DNA from: Thermoguttaceae bacterium | GTDB taxonomy: Bacteria; Planctomycetota; Planctomycetia; Pirellulales; Thermoguttaceae | Length of the DNA stretch: 64,000 bases | Assembly (NCBI GenBank): GCA_025062105.1 | Contig: JANXAQ010000255.1 | Coordinates: forward strand, 1-64,000 | Direction: 5' to 3' | In this document: piece by piece, positions 18,190-27,595 of the stretch | Position numbering within the stretch: the first letter of the stretch is position 1 | Layout: every line of letters starts with the position of its first letter | Translations under genes and position numbers: made by a program | The notes under the pieces: model-generated | The model's database searches: none | What the model was told of the DNA's origin: nothing | What the model saw: only the letters and a program-made list of their open reading frames with translations

Positions 18190-18380
18190 GGAACCTCTGC
18201 AAAATCCTAAAACATCTAGTAAATTTTATGGACTTTTGATTCGATATAGACTAGTACGCCCCATTTAAACACCCACTATATGTAGGTTGCTGGCAGTGGT
18301 AGCAACCCTACGGATTGGGTTAGATGCGGAAGGCGCCCAAATAGTGTAAAAATATTTTCTTTGAATTATGCAAAGGTTCC
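18190..18380 (+). repeat. R1 element, full length
   Basis: The ends are GGAACCTCTGCAAAATCCT and ATTATGCAAAGGTTCC. The core is GTTGCTGGCAGTGGTAGCAA. Confidence 0.88.
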
Positions 18381-18589
18381 TCGAAAGTTTTTCCAGACCT
18401 TCCTTTCCTATACCTTCCGAACGGCCTACCTTAGACAGTTATTGTTTTGGGCTACTGGCAATTCCCCGAAATCCCTTTGGTATGGTTGTCTGGTACAGTT
18501 TGGCGAGATGGAGAAGCTGCCCTTCTCCTTCCTGCCAACGGAGGCATCCTTTCGGTAACGCGCCGAAAAAAGAAAAAAGGGAAACCATC

Positions 18590-18616
18590 TGGATTCCTGC
18601 TTATGTGGGAATGACA
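18590..18616. repeat. R9 palindrome
   Basis: CTGGATTCCTGCTTATG followed by TGGGAATGACA forms a short hairpin of the type repeated at 32-41 kb. The rest of 18381-18799 holds no recognisable gene. The region upstream of 18800 contains the strong ribosome site of the next gene. Confidence 0.5.
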
Positions 18617-18799
18617 ATTGTGGGATCCCTTCTGGACCAAAAACGCTTCTTTCGCCACTGGAATAAAGTGTTACTGGCCTTTTATGTTCCGAAAAAGGCG
18701 ACGTTACCAGCAAACAACGCATCAGAGCGATTGTAGTTCATGTCGAGCAGGTGGAAGAGAGCAACTTGGTTATCTTCGCATTGGTAAGGAGGTTTTACA

Positions 18800-19738
18800 A
18801 TGGCAGAGGGTTTGAATCGGCGTGAGTTTCTAGCGTATTCGGCGGCCGGGGCAGGGGTGTTTGGTTTAGCATCTACAGGATTGGCCTCCTTTTTGGAGAG
18901 CCAGGTGCAAATGGCCATTGTTCGATGGACTGGCCCAGCGCCGGTCAGCCTGAGCGAAGAGCAAAAAGTGGTCTCCAAACTGACTGAACAAGTCCTAGAA
19001 GCGCTGGGCGGTATCCGGCGGTTTGTCAAACAAGGGGATGTGGTCTGGATCAAACCGAACATCGCTTGGGATCGGACCAGGGAACAGGCCGCCAATACCA
19101 ATCCCGATCTGGTGGCGACATTAGTTCGGTTGTGTCTGGATGCTGGGGCCAAACGGGTCAAGGTCGGCGATAACCCATGCGATCTGGCCCAAAAGACCTA
19201 TCTGACCAGTGGCATTGCTGAAGCCGCCAAAAAGGCAGGCGCCCAAATTGTCTATCTAGATCGGGAACGTTTCCGGGAGGTGAACATTAAAGGGGAACGG
19301 ATTAAAACCATCCCCATTTATCCGGAGATGATGGAAGCGGACGTTTTGATCAATGTGCCTATTGCCAAGCATCATCGGCTTGCTACGGCCACTTTGTGCA
19401 TGAAGAACTACATGGGAGTGATCGAAAATCGCCAACTCTTCCATCAAGATATTCCTACCTCGTTGGCCGACATCACCCGCTTTATGAAGCCGCAGTTTTG
19501 TATCTTGGATTGCACCCGAATCATGCTGGCCAATGGGCCGAAAGGTGGCCGGCTGGAAGACGTAGAGGCCAAATGGACCATAGCAGCCGGAACCGACATT
19601 GTTGCCTTAGATGCCTTTGGGGCGGAAATGTTACGGCGGAAGCCGGAGGAAGTCGGCTCTATCAAAAAAGCCGTCGAAGTCGGCCTAGGCACCATGGACT
19701 ATCGAAGTCTCAAACCAAAGGAAATCGCCCTCTCTTAA
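18800..19738 (+). CDS. DUF362 family protein with Tat-type signal
   Basis: This 312-residue protein starts with a twin-arginine-like signal (NRREFLAYSAAGAGVFGLASTG). Most of the rest belongs to the DUF362 family. The family features seen are VWIKPNIAWDR, the GDNPCD block and CMKNYMGVIENR. Typical DUF362 proteins carry an Fe-S centre, and many are linked to electron-transfer genes. A strong Shine-Dalgarno (TAAGGAGG) precedes the ATG by 8 bases. The polyferredoxin gene follows after 18 bases, so the two form an operon. The pairing suggests an exported protein that accepts or delivers electrons to the polyferredoxin. The biochemical function of DUF362 remains unsettled. Confidence 0.88.
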   Translation: MAEGLNRREFLAYSAAGAGVFGLASTGLASFLESQVQMAIVRWTGPAPVSLSEEQKVVSKLTEQVLEALGGIRRFVKQGDVVWIKPNIAWDRTREQAANTNPDLVATLVRLCLDAGAKRVKVGDNPCDLAQKTYLTSGIAEAAKKAGAQIVYLDRERFREVNIKGERIKTIPIYPEMMEADVLINVPIAKHHRLATATLCMKNYMGVIENRQLFHQDIPTSLADITRFMKPQFCILDCTRIMLANGPKGGRLEDVEAKWTIAAGTDIVALDAFGAEMLRRKPEEVGSIKKAVEVGLGTMDYRSLKPKEIALS

Positions 19739-19756
19739 AACTGCGGGGGTAGCCCG

Positions 19757-21436
19757 ATGAAAATCGGTTTGATCGTTCTGCCGCGTTGGATGCGGCGGGT
19801 GGTTCAGGTGGGGTTTTTGATTCTGTTTTTATGGATGGTGTTGGTCAGTTGGGCACCTACCGAAGGCGTACCCAGCGGGTGGCTGAAAGCCTTCTTCTTG
19901 GCCGACCCGTTACTTTTGGTGTTGACCGGAGTTGCTGCTCGGGCTCTGCCGCCCCTATTCCTTTGGAGCCTGGTGAGCATAGTGGTAACTATGTTGTTCG
20001 GCCGAATTTTTTGCGGCTGGGTTTGCCCATTGGGTACGGTACATTCTTTGGCCGGGTGGGCTTTTGACAAGGTCCAAAGCCGGGCCAAACGTCGGGATGC
20101 CTATTCTCCTTGGCAGAAGGCGAAGTATTATGTGCTGGCGGCCGGCTTAGCTATGGCGCTATTCGGAGGCCATTGGATCAGCTTGTTTGATCCGCTGGTG
20201 CTTTTGTATCGGACGACGGCCACAGCCATTTATCCTGCCTTTCAATGGGCTGTGGAAGAGACGGCTCATAGCGTATTTCAGGCGGACCCGCATGTTGGGC
20301 CGGTGGTGTTGGGGCCGGTGCAGATTGGCCCCTGGCATCTAACGAGCCTGACTGAACCGGTGTATCAATTTTTCCGAGATCATGTGTTTTCGCTTCCGAG
20401 GCAGGCATTTTTAGGGGCGGGATTGGTCTGGCTGGTTTTTGGGCTGATGGTGGCAGCCAACGGGTATCGGCGTCGATTTTGGTGCCGGTATCTGTGTCCG
20501 TTGGGGGCGCTATTGGGCTTGCTAGGCCGATGGCCAATGTTACGCCGTCAGGTAACTGCCGAAGGCTGCAATCAGTGCGGGTTATGTTTGACGGCTTGTC
20601 ATGGGGCGTCGGCCTCAGAGGCGGGGCAAACCTGGCGTCCCAGCGAATGCCTGATGTGCTTGAATTGTTCGGCACAATGTGTCCGGGAAAGCTGTTGTTT
20701 CCGCCTAGTGAGCTTGCCGTGGAAAAAACAGCCGCCTCTTGAATCGGTTGGGTTGAGCCGACGAGGCTTGGTATGGTCGGCATTAGGAGGGCTACTGGCC
20801 CTGGCCGGTCTGCGGGCCACTCCGCAGGGACGGGCTAAGCACTACTATCATCCCCACCTAATCCGTCCGCCCGGAGCCAGGCCAGAACCGGAATTCTTGG
20901 CCCGATGTACCGGCTGTGCTCTGTGCATGAAAGTTTGTCCCACCGGGGGTTTGCAACCGGCCATTACCGAAGCAGGATTAGAGGGAATTTTTACTCCTCG
21001 TTTAGTACCCCTGATTGGCCACTGTGATTACAATTGCACTGCTTGCGGGCACGTTTGCCCAACAGAAGCCATCCGACCGCTCAGCCTGGAAGAAAAACAT
21101 CAGTTTAAAATTGGCCTAGCCGCCTTCGATCCCAGCCGATGTATCCCCTACGTCTATGGCCGAAATTGTATCGTCTGCGAAGAACATTGCCCAGTGCCAG
21201 AGAAAGCCATCTATTGTGTCCCTCAGGAGATCATGCTCCGAACCGGCCAATTCCAGACGGTGCAGCTTCCTCGGGTGGACCCGAACCGGTGCATTGGCTG
21301 TGGGGTGTGCGAACATGTCTGCCCGCTGGATGATCAGCCGGGAATACGGGTGCTTTCGACCAACGAAATCCGCCACCCACGCCACCAACCAATTCCACCA
21401 GAAATCCCCAGCCATGAACAGCTGCCTTATCGGTAA
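19757..21436 (+). CDS. membrane polyferredoxin (NapH/NosR-like 4Fe-4S protein)
   Basis: This 559-residue protein has an N-terminal membrane part of about five to six helices (1-260) holding two CxxxCP motifs, CGWVCPLG and CRYLCPLG, as in NapH, NosR and RdxA/CcoG-type proteins. A ferredoxin-like region with many Cys clusters follows: CNQCGLCLTAC, CLMCLNCSAQC, CTGCALCMKVCP, CTACGHVCP, CIVCEEHCP and CIGCGVCEHVCP. Another hydrophobic segment lies near 330-350. It should move electrons between the membrane quinone pool and a partner on the other side. The DUF362 gene immediately upstream is the likely partner. The TAA stop is followed at once by a remnant of an R1 left end (21440-21458) and then a full R1. 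Confidence 0.9.
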   Translation: MKIGLIVLPRWMRRVVQVGFLILFLWMVLVSWAPTEGVPSGWLKAFFLADPLLLVLTGVAARALPPLFLWSLVSIVVTMLFGRIFCGWVCPLGTVHSLAGWAFDKVQSRAKRRDAYSPWQKAKYYVLAAGLAMALFGGHWISLFDPLVLLYRTTATAIYPAFQWAVEETAHSVFQADPHVGPVVLGPVQIGPWHLTSLTEPVYQFFRDHVFSLPRQAFLGAGLVWLVFGLMVAANGYRRRFWCRYLCPLGALLGLLGRWPMLRRQVTAEGCNQCGLCLTACHGASASEAGQTWRPSECLMCLNCSAQCVRESCCFRLVSLPWKKQPPLESVGLSRRGLVWSALGGLLALAGLRATPQGRAKHYYHPHLIRPPGARPEPEFLARCTGCALCMKVCPTGGLQPAITEAGLEGIFTPRLVPLIGHCDYNCTACGHVCPTEAIRPLSLEEKHQFKIGLAAFDPSRCIPYVYGRNCIVCEEHCPVPEKAIYCVPQEIMLRTGQFQTVQLPRVDPNRCIGCGVCEHVCPLDDQPGIRVLSTNEIRHPRHQPIPPEIPSHEQLPYR

Positions 21437-21458
21437 AACATCTCCGCAAAATTCTGAA

Positions 21459-21644
21459 GGAACCTCTGCAAAATCCTGAACGTATAGTCAAATTTGTGGA
21501 CTTTTGATTCTCTGCCGGTTGATTCTCCTATCTGGACATCTACTATCTATTGGGTGCTAGCAATGCTACAGCTGTATATGTGGTGTTAGAGGAAGGACAT
21601 CAAAATGGTATCAAAATATCCCCCTTGAATTATGCATAGGTTCC
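21459..21644 (+). repeat. R1 element, preceded by an R1 remnant
   Basis: It is complete, with ends GGAACCTCTGCA and TGCATAGGTTCC. Immediately before it, ATCTCCGCAAAATTCTGAA is the beginning of another R1, so this copy probably landed in an older one. Confidence 0.88.
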
Positions 21645-21649
21645 ATTAA

Positions 21650-21672
21650 GGAGAAATGGCAAAACTCGAGCA
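21650..21672 (+). repeat. R2 right-end fragment
   Basis: The sequence GAGAAATGGCAAAACTCGAGC is the right terminus of R2. The rest of the element is missing. Confidence 0.6.
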
Positions 21673-21716
21673 TAGAGGCTCTTCGAATTGGCACACGTCG
21701 AGGTTAGAAAAGCGGG

Positions 21717-23636
21717 CTAGGGGGCGTGCAGTTCCTGGGCGTAGTAGCTGGCCGACAAAGGTTCTCCGGTCGCTTGGCGTACGAACTCGGGCCAGGGCCA
21801 CCGGGCTCCGGGGGCAAAGACCCGTTGGCGGAGAAATCGACCCAGTTGGGCGTTGGGATCGGCAGCCGGGCCAGCTGCGGAACCTCCCGGCCTGTTCGAC
21901 CCAGACAGTCGGCCAGTACGGACATCTCGTGCAGAAGGGGACTGGGCCCCAGCAGGCGGTCGGCTGGCGGCCGTGTCCACCGGAAGCTCTTCTGGGCCTG
22001 GGGTGGGCCAGAAGCTGGAAGAAGCTTCCCGTCCAGAAATGTACTTCTCAAAGGCATGTCGCAGCTGCGCTGCCAATAGTTCGCCCAACATGTAGTTATG
22101 GTAATATACGGGGGCGATAGTAAAATGCGGTTTTGCAGCCCAATCCGGTTCATCTCGGCCTTCAGGCCGACGAAGCTGCTGGTACTGCTCTACCAGGTCC
22201 CACCAAAGGCGATTCAGGGGCTGATCGGGATTTTCGTACAGGGCTTTCTCAAAGTGGAACATCACTAGGGTCCACCGGCAGAAGATCAACTGTTCACGTC
22301 GACGTTGTTCAGCCAAGGCTTCTGCGACAGCCTGGACCCGCTCTGCTGGTACCCGAACGTACCGAAACAAAAAATCTGGTTCTAGTGCCTTGGCTCCAAA
22401 AAGCATGGCAACTGCTTCGGTGGTGAAGGCATGGGCCGGTTGACGAAGCGTGTACGGCAGCTCCGGCCCCAACCCCAATTCATAAACCCCATGGCCAAGC
22501 TCATGCAATACCACACCCATCCACTCGGCCGTTGGTTTCACATTACAAAGGGTCCGAACATCGCCTCGGCGGTCGATATGGGTGCAGAAGGCGTGTTGGT
22601 CTTTGCCCGGCCGCTCATAAAGGTCGCTTCGGGCTAAAATGTCATCTACCGGTAACCCTACATCGGCAAAATACCGGCGTGCTATCTCCACAATCTCCTC
22701 TTTGGTTTTCGAGCGGTAAAACTCATCCGGATCCACCTTCGGTGAGGCCGGCGGTGCCTGGAAAAACGGATTATCGTAGTGCCATGGACGAAGCTGTTCC
22801 ACAGAGCAACCAAAACGCTCGGCCAGTTCGCCGTCCAATTGCGATTTCATTTTGATAAACGGCTCTCGGGTAAGCCGCTCCAGTTGGTCGAAAATCTTCT
22901 CTAATTCTGTTGGATCATGTTCCTGGAGATGCATTTGCATATACCAGAAATTTTTGTATCCCAATTGGTGAGCGGCTTCGTTGCGTAGCTTGGCTAGAGC
23001 GATTAGTTTCGGCCCTACGATGGCGCCAACTTGTTTGAGAGCCTCCCAAATCTTTTGCCGGTTGCTAGAGATTTTCTCTTGTCGAAGCATTTCCAAAAGT
23101 TCGTTATTGGAGTACTCTTGGCCGTTCAGCTTAGCTCGATACGTACTAAGAGCCTGTTCAATTTCTGTGGAAGCTTCAACCAGTCGGCGGAGGGTTTCTT
23201 CGGGCAGCTGATTGGCTCGGTAGGCTAATTCGACCAGTTCCAACGAGCGGGCCAGTTCCGGCGGCAGAGCCGTGCGCTGCGCTAGCAGCCGCCGAACCTC
23301 CGCCCAGGCGGCCGAATCGCTGTGCAGCCGTCGCACCGCCAAAGCCGCCTCGGCCGCCGCTTGAAAATCTTCCTTTTTACCCGAATTGGCCGCCTGCCAA
23401 GAGGCCAAATTCGCCTTCTTTTCCAACTCGGCCAACTGAGCTTCGTATCGATCTAAAAACTTTCGTGCTTCCTGGACCACAGCCGCCTCCTTGGATCGGG
23501 CAGGGGAAACTTGTAAAATTGAAATCAGATCCAACTCAACCGAACAAACGGCACCCACCCACAGGAAAACCCCAACAGCCCAAATGCCTCCTCCTAAATG
23601 TATCCCCCATCTTTCCAGCCAACAGCCCCGCTTCAT
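21717..23636 (-). CDS. exported M2-like zinc metallopeptidase
   Basis: This 639-residue protein has a hydrophobic N-terminal segment (10-32) and a gluzincin peptidase domain. The zinc motif is H378-E379-L-G-H382, and the third ligand is probably E407 in FTTEAVAML. The overall all-helical layout and the PVYYHNYMLGELLAAQLR segment fit the M2 (ACE-like) family better than M3, though M3 is the alternative. A Pro/Ser/Gly-rich insert of about 60 residues (548-610) interrupts the C-terminal part. It lacks motifs and looks like a lineage-specific linker. The gene stands alone on the minus strand, with R1 and R2 sequence downstream. It presumably cleaves peptides in the periplasm or paryphoplasm. Confidence 0.85.
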   Translation of the reverse strand: MKRGCWLERWGIHLGGGIWAVGVFLWVGAVCSVELDLISILQVSPARSKEAAVVQEARKFLDRYEAQLAELEKKANLASWQAANSGKKEDFQAAAEAALAVRRLHSDSAAWAEVRRLLAQRTALPPELARSLELVELAYRANQLPEETLRRLVEASTEIEQALSTYRAKLNGQEYSNNELLEMLRQEKISSNRQKIWEALKQVGAIVGPKLIALAKLRNEAAHQLGYKNFWYMQMHLQEHDPTELEKIFDQLERLTREPFIKMKSQLDGELAERFGCSVEQLRPWHYDNPFFQAPPASPKVDPDEFYRSKTKEEIVEIARRYFADVGLPVDDILARSDLYERPGKDQHAFCTHIDRRGDVRTLCNVKPTAEWMGVVLHELGHGVYELGLGPELPYTLRQPAHAFTTEAVAMLFGAKALEPDFLFRYVRVPAERVQAVAEALAEQRRREQLIFCRWTLVMFHFEKALYENPDQPLNRLWWDLVEQYQQLRRPEGRDEPDWAAKPHFTIAPVYYHNYMLGELLAAQLRHAFEKYISGREASSSFWPTPGPEELPVDTAASRPPAGAQSPSARDVRTGRLSGSNRPGGSAAGPAADPNAQLGRFLRQRVFAPGARWPWPEFVRQATGEPLSASYYAQELHAP

Positions 23637-23794
23637 TTCCGTTTACTCCAGAAACTCGGCAGCCTCAGAACAAGCCAAGGGCATATTTTTATCTGGGTTC
23701 ATTCCTTTTTTGATCCACATCTAAGGTAGCAAACACTGAGAACACCCACATATAGTGCCGTTGCTCTTGATCGCTCGACTACGTAGGAAACTAA

Positions 23795-23838
23795 TCATCA
23801 TATAGTTCACTATATGTTCAGGATTTGGCAAACTATTT
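23795..23838 (-). repeat. R1 end fragment, inverted
   Basis: The piece ATATAGTTCACTATATGTTC followed by AGGATTTGGCAAA is the complement of the R1 left end. It abuts a full-length R1 in the opposite direction. Confidence 0.6.
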
Positions 23839-24028
23839 GGAACCTCTGCAAAATGCTGAACATACAGTGAGCTTTGTGAACTTCAGACTATATCCCCCTT
23901 CGGTTCTCCTGCCTGGAGAGCTACTATTTATTGGGGACTAACAAGCCAGCACCCCTATATATTGCGTTAGTGGAGGGGAAAAGTCAAAATGGTATAAAAA
24001 TATCCCTTTGAATTATGTAGAAGTTCTG
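23839..24028 (+). repeat. R1 element, full length
   Basis: The left end is GGAACCTCTGCAAAATGCTG and the right end TTATGTAGAAGTTCTG. The bases 23637-23794 before it, upstream of the peptidase start, contain no recognisable gene. Confidence 0.85.
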
Positions 24029-24183
24029 TTTTTTAATAATTTTACCTTCTTTCCCTTGATGATACTATCCTGTGGTTGAACTTTTCCCTACCTGCTCCGG
24101 AAACTGATCGGCAGGGAATGCCTTCTGGGGAAAGTCGCTGTATCTAGACAGCTGTGGTAAAATTATAGTAAAAGATTGCGCTG

Positions 24184-24290
24184 AAAAAAGCATTTTCTAC
24201 AATGAAAAAGAGGAGCCTCTTTAAAATCTCTACAATAATAATCTCCCAAATCCCTATTTTTAAGGAGTCTCAAGGAGCAGCCACGGTCAG
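24184..24290 (+). repeat. R4 element, partial
   Basis: AAAAGCATTTTCTACAATGA and TCCCAAATCCCTATTTTT align with the R4 copy at 53073-53229. The terminal GAGGCTGTCC is not preserved. Confidence 0.5.
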
Positions 24291-24359
24291 ACAAAACCTA
24301 TTGGAGACCGCTAAACTGTTGATCTTAGGAAAGCCTCTAAATTCAATTTTTGACATTTC

Positions 24360-24489
24360 GGTACCTTCTTGTGTTTTCAAGGAGTTAGGGTTTGGGATTC
24401 TTTGTTCAGTAAATTCCCTAACTCTAATATTTTGAATAGGTTAGAACATCCAAAGGCGGCGCCGGCTAGAAATGGGCAAACGTTGAACT
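24360..24489 (+). repeat. R2 element, degenerate
   Basis: The internal AAGGAGTTAGG/CCCTAACTC palindrome is clear and the right end reads GAAATGGGCAAACGTTGAACT. The left end is lost. Confidence 0.5.
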
Positions 24490-24699
24490 AACCGCAGAGT
24501 GTCGAAGGTTGAAAAGAGATTTTTGCTAGCTTGCTGTTAGGGTAGTTCCTGCATTTCTGGGAGCTGAGAGCCTGTACCAATGAGAGCCTGTACCAAAATG
24601 AAAACCGAAATAGTTCTGCGTCCCTGCCTATGTATGGAGGGAAGGTAGAAAAACTCATATGGGCAAAAACTTTATAATCCCAATTTTTGGGTAAGTTCT

Positions 24700-24859
24700 T
24701 AGCCGGACTTTTGCCATTTTGGGGCTCCCGCAAAAAAAGAAACGTTTTCAGGTCTTTATGATCCTTATAATCCTGAGAGTTAATACATTGTTTGGGCAAC
24801 AGGAGGTTTTGCCGTAAGTTCTAAAGAAAAAGGCAGTTAGGGCAAAAATGAAGGTTAGA
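24700..24859 (+). repeat. R2 element, degenerate right end
   Basis: The left end AGCCGGACTTTTGCCATTTT is well preserved, and the AACAGGAGGTTTTGCCGTAA block is typical of R2. The right end has decayed to CAAAAATGAAGGTTAG just before the glycosyltransferase gene. Confidence 0.6.
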
Positions 24860-24890
24860 AGGTCTCAGTTTTTAGAAAAGGCCATTTGGG

Positions 24891-25700
24891 ATGAGACCCC
24901 ATGTGCTGACTGCACTGCCGGTGTATAACGAGGCGGCGCACCTGGAAGAGGTTCTAGAAGCCGTGCTCCGCTACTGCGCGGAGGTGCTGGTGGTCGATGA
25001 TGGTTCCATCGATGCGACCCCAGAGCTGTTGAGTCGCTGGAAACAGATCTATGTGATCCGGCATCCACACAATCTTGGCTACGGGGCGGCCCTGCGAACG
25101 GCCTTCCAATTTGCGATCGCTCATAAATATGATACTTTAATCACTATCGACTGCGATGGTCAGCATGAGCCCCACCGAATCCCCGAGTTCATTGCCGCTC
25201 GCAGCCGGCAGATTGACATGGTCTCCGGAAGCCGATACCTCCGCTCTTTTCCAGGCGATCAACCTGCTCCGCCGGATCGTCGGCGGATCAACCGGATCAT
25301 CACCGCCCAACTGAATCGGCTTTTGGGCCTTAGAATTACTGACGCATTTTGCGGATTTAAGGCCTATCGGGTAGAGGCGTTAAAAGAACTGCGGATTACT
25401 GAGACGGGTTATGCGATGCCGTTGGAGGTTTGGGTGCAGGCGGCCCGGCTTGGGTGGAAAATCGTCGAGCTGCCGGTACCCCGAATCTACTTGGAAGAAA
25501 AACGATCCTTCGGCGGTGCCTTGGACGACCCGGTCACCCGATTAAAAGTCTATCAGCAGGTACTGCGCCGCTGCTTGGCCGAGTACCCACCCAGAACGCG
25601 ATGGAGCGATTTGAATAAAGGCAAGCCCGACTCTTGCCCAGATTCTTCTGGTGTCCCTTACGGGTCGGTCTGTATGTCCAGCAGACCTTCTTGTCCTTAG
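24891..25700 (+). CDS. family 2 glycosyltransferase
   Basis: This 269-residue cytosolic enzyme of the polyprenyl-phosphate sugar transferase type (DPM1/DpgS-like) has a GT-A fold. It shows LPVYNEAAHLEEV at the N-terminus, the nucleotide-binding VVDDGSIDAT (D36, D37) and the metal-binding DCD motif at 87-89 (TIDCDGQHEP). RRINRI and DAFCGFKAYR lie in the acceptor half. It has no C-terminal membrane helices, so it is the short soluble form. The ATG at 24891 is preceded only by a weak GGGATGAG context. The next gene begins 22 bases downstream and is likely co-transcribed. The sugar and acceptor cannot be told from sequence. Confidence 0.88.
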   Translation: MRPHVLTALPVYNEAAHLEEVLEAVLRYCAEVLVVDDGSIDATPELLSRWKQIYVIRHPHNLGYGAALRTAFQFAIAHKYDTLITIDCDGQHEPHRIPEFIAARSRQIDMVSGSRYLRSFPGDQPAPPDRRRINRIITAQLNRLLGLRITDAFCGFKAYRVEALKELRITETGYAMPLEVWVQAARLGWKIVELPVPRIYLEEKRSFGGALDDPVTRLKVYQQVLRRCLAEYPPRTRWSDLNKGKPDSCPDSSGVPYGSVCMSSRPSCP

Positions 25701-25721
25701 CTGCAGGCTGACGAGGCAGGT

Positions 25722-27503
25722 ATGCCCGATCCACTGCTCCGAGAACCTATCCGACGGTATCAGGCGCCGGAGGAGAACGGGGGGGTGGTAGTTTGGCCGG
25801 ATTGGGCGGAGGTGGATCGACTGTTGCCTACCAATCGGGCCCGCCTGGCTGAGGCTGCTTTCTATGACTGCCAAGGAAAACCTCTCGGGCAGCTGATGCG
25901 ATTGGCCCGACAGGAATTGCTCCAGCAAGCCTGCCAATGGACCAGAACCTATCACCCATTGCCAGAAGAAGCCCAAGGCTTTTGGTTAAAGGCGTCCGAT
26001 AACCCCAGAAGGACTCTAGGAGCGGAAGCTCTCATTGATCCCCCATTTCTACGTGGCCCAGATGCCCAACCAAAAACCACTGTTTCCCTGAGTCCCGGGC
26101 CCGAAAGGATTCCGATGCTTTTAGCCGGGCATCAGCCGCAACTTTTTCATCCCGGCGTGTGGCTGAAAAACTTTGCTCTGGATCGGCTGGCCCAAAAATA
26201 CTCATGTATATCCGTTAATTTGATCATCGATCATGATGTACCCCACAATATGCAAATTCGAACACCTACAGGCATGCCCCAACAGCCCCGATGGGTGGAC
26301 ATTCCTTTGGACGCTCCCGCACCAGGAGTTCCGTACGAAGACCGGCCGATTATCGATTGGGCCACGTTGGAGGCTTTCGGCACCCTGGCCTATCAGGCCA
26401 TAGCACCTTTGGTTCCGGAACCGATGCTCCGGGATTTTTGGCCCGACGTGTTACAGCGTGCCAAAGCGACTGGTCGGCTGGGAGCCGCTCTGGCCCAGGC
26501 TCGCCACCTGTGGGAAATCCGCTGGGGAAGCCGAACTCTGGAAGTGCCCTTCAGTCGGCTCTGTCAGGGTGAAGCGTTTTTATGGTTCGTCGGCCATCTG
26601 CTGGGGCAGATTATCCCGTTACATAAACATTATAACACTATTCTGATGGAATACCGTCGGCAGCATCGGATTCGCAATCCCGCCCAACCGGTACCAAATC
26701 TGCGGGCCGAAGACGGCTGGATGGAAACACCCCTTTGGGTCTGGACAGCCCAGGAACCAATTCGTCGCCCGCTTTTTGTCCGACCGACTGCCCAGGAACT
26801 GATCCTTTCGGATCGGGCAGGCTGGAAAGTTCATTTGCCCATCGGGCCCCAAACCGATCTGGCTCCGGCAGTCGCCATCCTGCAGCAATTGGTCGAGCAA
26901 GGCCTCCGGCTTCGACCCAAAGCGCTGCTGACCACCCTCTGGGCTAGATTGGCTTTAGGAGAATTATTCATCCACGGTATCGGCGGCGCCCGATATGATC
27001 AAATTACTGACGAATTGATTCGGCGGTGGCTGGGTCTGGAACCGCCCGCATTTTTAGTGCTTTCCGGCACCTTGTATCTGCCGGTGGATCGGCCTGAAGG
27101 GATCCGGCAGCGATGGCTTGCCCTGCAAAAACAACTCCGAGATCTTACCTGGCACCCGGAATGGTTCTTAAACAGCTCGGACTCTCTCTGCTCGGTTGCC
27201 ACACCGGCTCCGGGAACCGAAACCCCGGAAACCTTGGCGGCGGAAAAATGGCGATGGATCCAGACCCCGGTTACTCCCGAAAATGCACGTGCCCGATTCT
27301 TAGCCATCCGTCGGATCAACCAGGCGATGCAAGCCTGGCTTGGGGAAGTCCGGCAACGCCTGTTAGCCGAGCAATCTGCCCTCCAGGCCCAGCTTCAGAC
27401 CGACACTCTGCTCCGCTACCGCGAGTGGCCCTTCTGTTATTATCCCATTCAGACCCTCCAAGCCTTTTTCCGCACGGCCGTTTCGGCAATAGAGAATGGA
27501 TGA
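25722..27503 (+). CDS. conserved protein, distantly BshC-like
   Basis: This 593-residue protein is not confidently assigned. Residues 133-172 hold LLAGHQPQLFHPG, KNFALDRLA and LIIDHD. This resembles the N-terminal GQQPGLFGGPLY...K...A...DHD signature of BshC, the cysteine-adding enzyme of bacillithiol synthesis. The length is also close to BshC (about 540), with a helical C-terminal part as in that family. It follows a GT2 gene rather than bshA/bshB, so a role in bacillithiol is inference only. GAGGCAGGT lies upstream of the ATG. Alternatively it is a planctomycete-specific family sharing the same fold. Confidence 0.75.
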   Translation: MPDPLLREPIRRYQAPEENGGVVVWPDWAEVDRLLPTNRARLAEAAFYDCQGKPLGQLMRLARQELLQQACQWTRTYHPLPEEAQGFWLKASDNPRRTLGAEALIDPPFLRGPDAQPKTTVSLSPGPERIPMLLAGHQPQLFHPGVWLKNFALDRLAQKYSCISVNLIIDHDVPHNMQIRTPTGMPQQPRWVDIPLDAPAPGVPYEDRPIIDWATLEAFGTLAYQAIAPLVPEPMLRDFWPDVLQRAKATGRLGAALAQARHLWEIRWGSRTLEVPFSRLCQGEAFLWFVGHLLGQIIPLHKHYNTILMEYRRQHRIRNPAQPVPNLRAEDGWMETPLWVWTAQEPIRRPLFVRPTAQELILSDRAGWKVHLPIGPQTDLAPAVAILQQLVEQGLRLRPKALLTTLWARLALGELFIHGIGGARYDQITDELIRRWLGLEPPAFLVLSGTLYLPVDRPEGIRQRWLALQKQLRDLTWHPEWFLNSSDSLCSVATPAPGTETPETLAAEKWRWIQTPVTPENARARFLAIRRINQAMQAWLGEVRQRLLAEQSALQAQLQTDTLLRYREWPFCYYPIQTLQAFFRTAVSAIENG

Positions 27504-27595
27504 AGATTTTTTAACAAAATAAAACGCTTCTCAGATCGTCTGGACCATCTTCCCGCCTTAACAAGGCAGAGACTCTGATTTTGTTAGGAAATGCT

